DNA from: Porticoccaceae bacterium
GTDB taxonomy: Bacteria; Pseudomonadota; Gammaproteobacteria; Pseudomonadales; Porticoccaceae
Reading direction: 5' to 3'
Length of the DNA: 5,603 nt
Assembly: GCA_003491845.1 (NCBI GenBank)
Contig: DNBN01000124.1
Span: 1-5,603 of the forward strand
Position 1 is the stretch's first letter. Every line of letters starts with the position of its first letter. Both the position numbers and the translations under genes were made by a program. The notes beneath the pieces are model-generated. The model was not told where the DNA came from. It did not search any database and was given only the letters and a program-made list of their open reading frames with translations. This document shows positions 5,135 through 5,603 of the stretch, piece by piece.

Positions 5135-5554
5135 ATGAAAAAACAACTATTTAACGTTAGTATTTTATGCTTAGTCATGCTGTTTAGTGGGGCAAGTTGG
5201 GCTCATCATTCGTTTGCGGCTGAGTTTGATGTTAATCGGCCCATAGAAATAACAGGGCAAGTAGTAAAAGTTCAGTGGATTAATCCTCATGCATGGATTC
5301 ATGTTGAGGTAGTCAACTCTGAGGGAAACGAAATCTGGAAGATAGAAGGCGGCACACCTAATACTTTATTTCGACGTGGAATTACCCGGGACACACTGCC
5401 TATAGGTACTAATATTGTTGTGCGGGGCTACCAGGTAAAGGGCGGAGGATTTGCTGCTAATGGGAGAGAAATTACCCTTGAAAATGGAAACAAATTGTTC
5501 GTTGGGACTTCTGGAGTGGGTGCCCCAGATGACGGGGCAGGGAAAAGCAAGTAG
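5135..5554 (+). CDS. small exported DUF6152-type protein
   Basis: This 139-residue protein has a clear signal peptide: KK at 2-3, a hydrophobic core, and cleavage predicted after ASWA at residue 23. The mature form of about 116 residues would start His-His (H24, H25, in HHSFAAEFD). It continues with GQVVKVQWINPHAWIHVEV (41-59), with further His at 52 and 56, then GGTPNTLFRRGITRDTLPIG (72-91) and VVRGYQVKGG (95-104). A Gly/Ser/Lys-rich tail closes the chain. This matches the DUF6152 family of small periplasmic beta-rich proteins of unknown function. Exposed N-terminal His residues are used for copper in CopC-like proteins and in LPMOs, so metal binding is a reasonable but untested inference. 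A modest AGG lies 8 nt before the ATG. It is the third plus-strand gene of the divergon and may be co-transcribed. Confidence 0.92.
   Translation: MKKQLFNVSILCLVMLFSGASWAHHSFAAEFDVNRPIEITGQVVKVQWINPHAWIHVEVVNSEGNEIWKIEGGTPNTLFRRGITRDTLPIGTNIVVRGYQVKGGGFAANGREITLENGNKLFVGTSGVGAPDDGAGKSK
5521..5539 (+). other. GC-rich hairpin at the 3' end of the DUF6152-type gene
   Basis: TGCCCC (5521-5526) and GGGGCA (5534-5539) form a perfect 6-bp stem around AGATGAC. It lies inside the last codons, in the low-complexity tail (APDDGAG). A T-rich run (5567-5579) follows only 27 bases later, too far for a classical intrinsic terminator. It could pause RNA polymerase or stabilise the transcript end. Confidence 0.3.
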
Positions 5555-5603
5555 ACCCTTACTGAGTTTTTCTTTTATTAAGCTAGCAGAAGTTCACTAA
5601 TCA

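Noticed and set aside
5521..5579. Intrinsic terminator made of the GC hairpin at 5521-5539 and the T-rich run at 5567-5579
   Set aside because: The T-run is 27 bases away from the stem and the hairpin lies inside coding sequence, so the classical arrangement is not met.

Overview
The window looks like a piece of an AT-leaning bacterial chromosome, most likely from an uncultured, possibly marine, gammaproteobacterium. That placement rests on gene style and protein families alone (HMG-CoA-lyase-like enzyme, ATZ/TRZ-type amidohydrolase, secreted 'PDL-G-W' proteins, DUF6152-type protein). There is no rRNA, tRNA or housekeeping marker to confirm it. No mobile element, CRISPR array or RNA gene was seen.

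Layout. (1) Positions 1-414 hold the C-terminal part of an HMG-CoA-lyase-type enzyme that runs in from the left edge. (2) A 225-bp AT-rich gap contains an imperfect direct repeat, a weak hairpin and a possible -10 box. (3) Positions 640-2076 encode a complete cytosolic amidohydrolase that starts with TTG. (4) A 43-bp gap with two short stem-loops separates it from a convergent minus-strand pair. (5) That pair (3903->3079 and 3082->2120) is translationally coupled through an ATGA overlap and encodes two exported paralogues. Each has a signal peptide, PDL-G-W, RWE/YWE-type and TER...PW motifs, and exactly two cysteines in the predicted mature protein. (6) A 128-bp divergent intergenic region carries a perfect 10-bp-arm inverted repeat. 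(7) A plus-strand cluster follows: two tandem four-helix membrane proteins (4032-4526 and 4543-5037), then a small exported DUF6152-type protein (5135-5554) whose predicted mature N-terminus is His-His.

How the genes may work together. Genes 3 to 7 in the list (2120-5554) form a divergent cluster whose products are all predicted to sit in the inner membrane or outside it. Each arm contains a duplicated pair. Families of this kind lack established functions, as far as I know, so the five-gene divergon is the best candidate here for an undescribed envelope system. One speculative reading is a metal-binding periplasmic protein with His at its mature N-terminus working with His-containing four-helix membrane proteins, loosely like CopC/CopD. 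The HMG-CoA-lyase-like enzyme and the amidohydrolase look like separate cytosolic catabolic functions with no clear link to the divergon.
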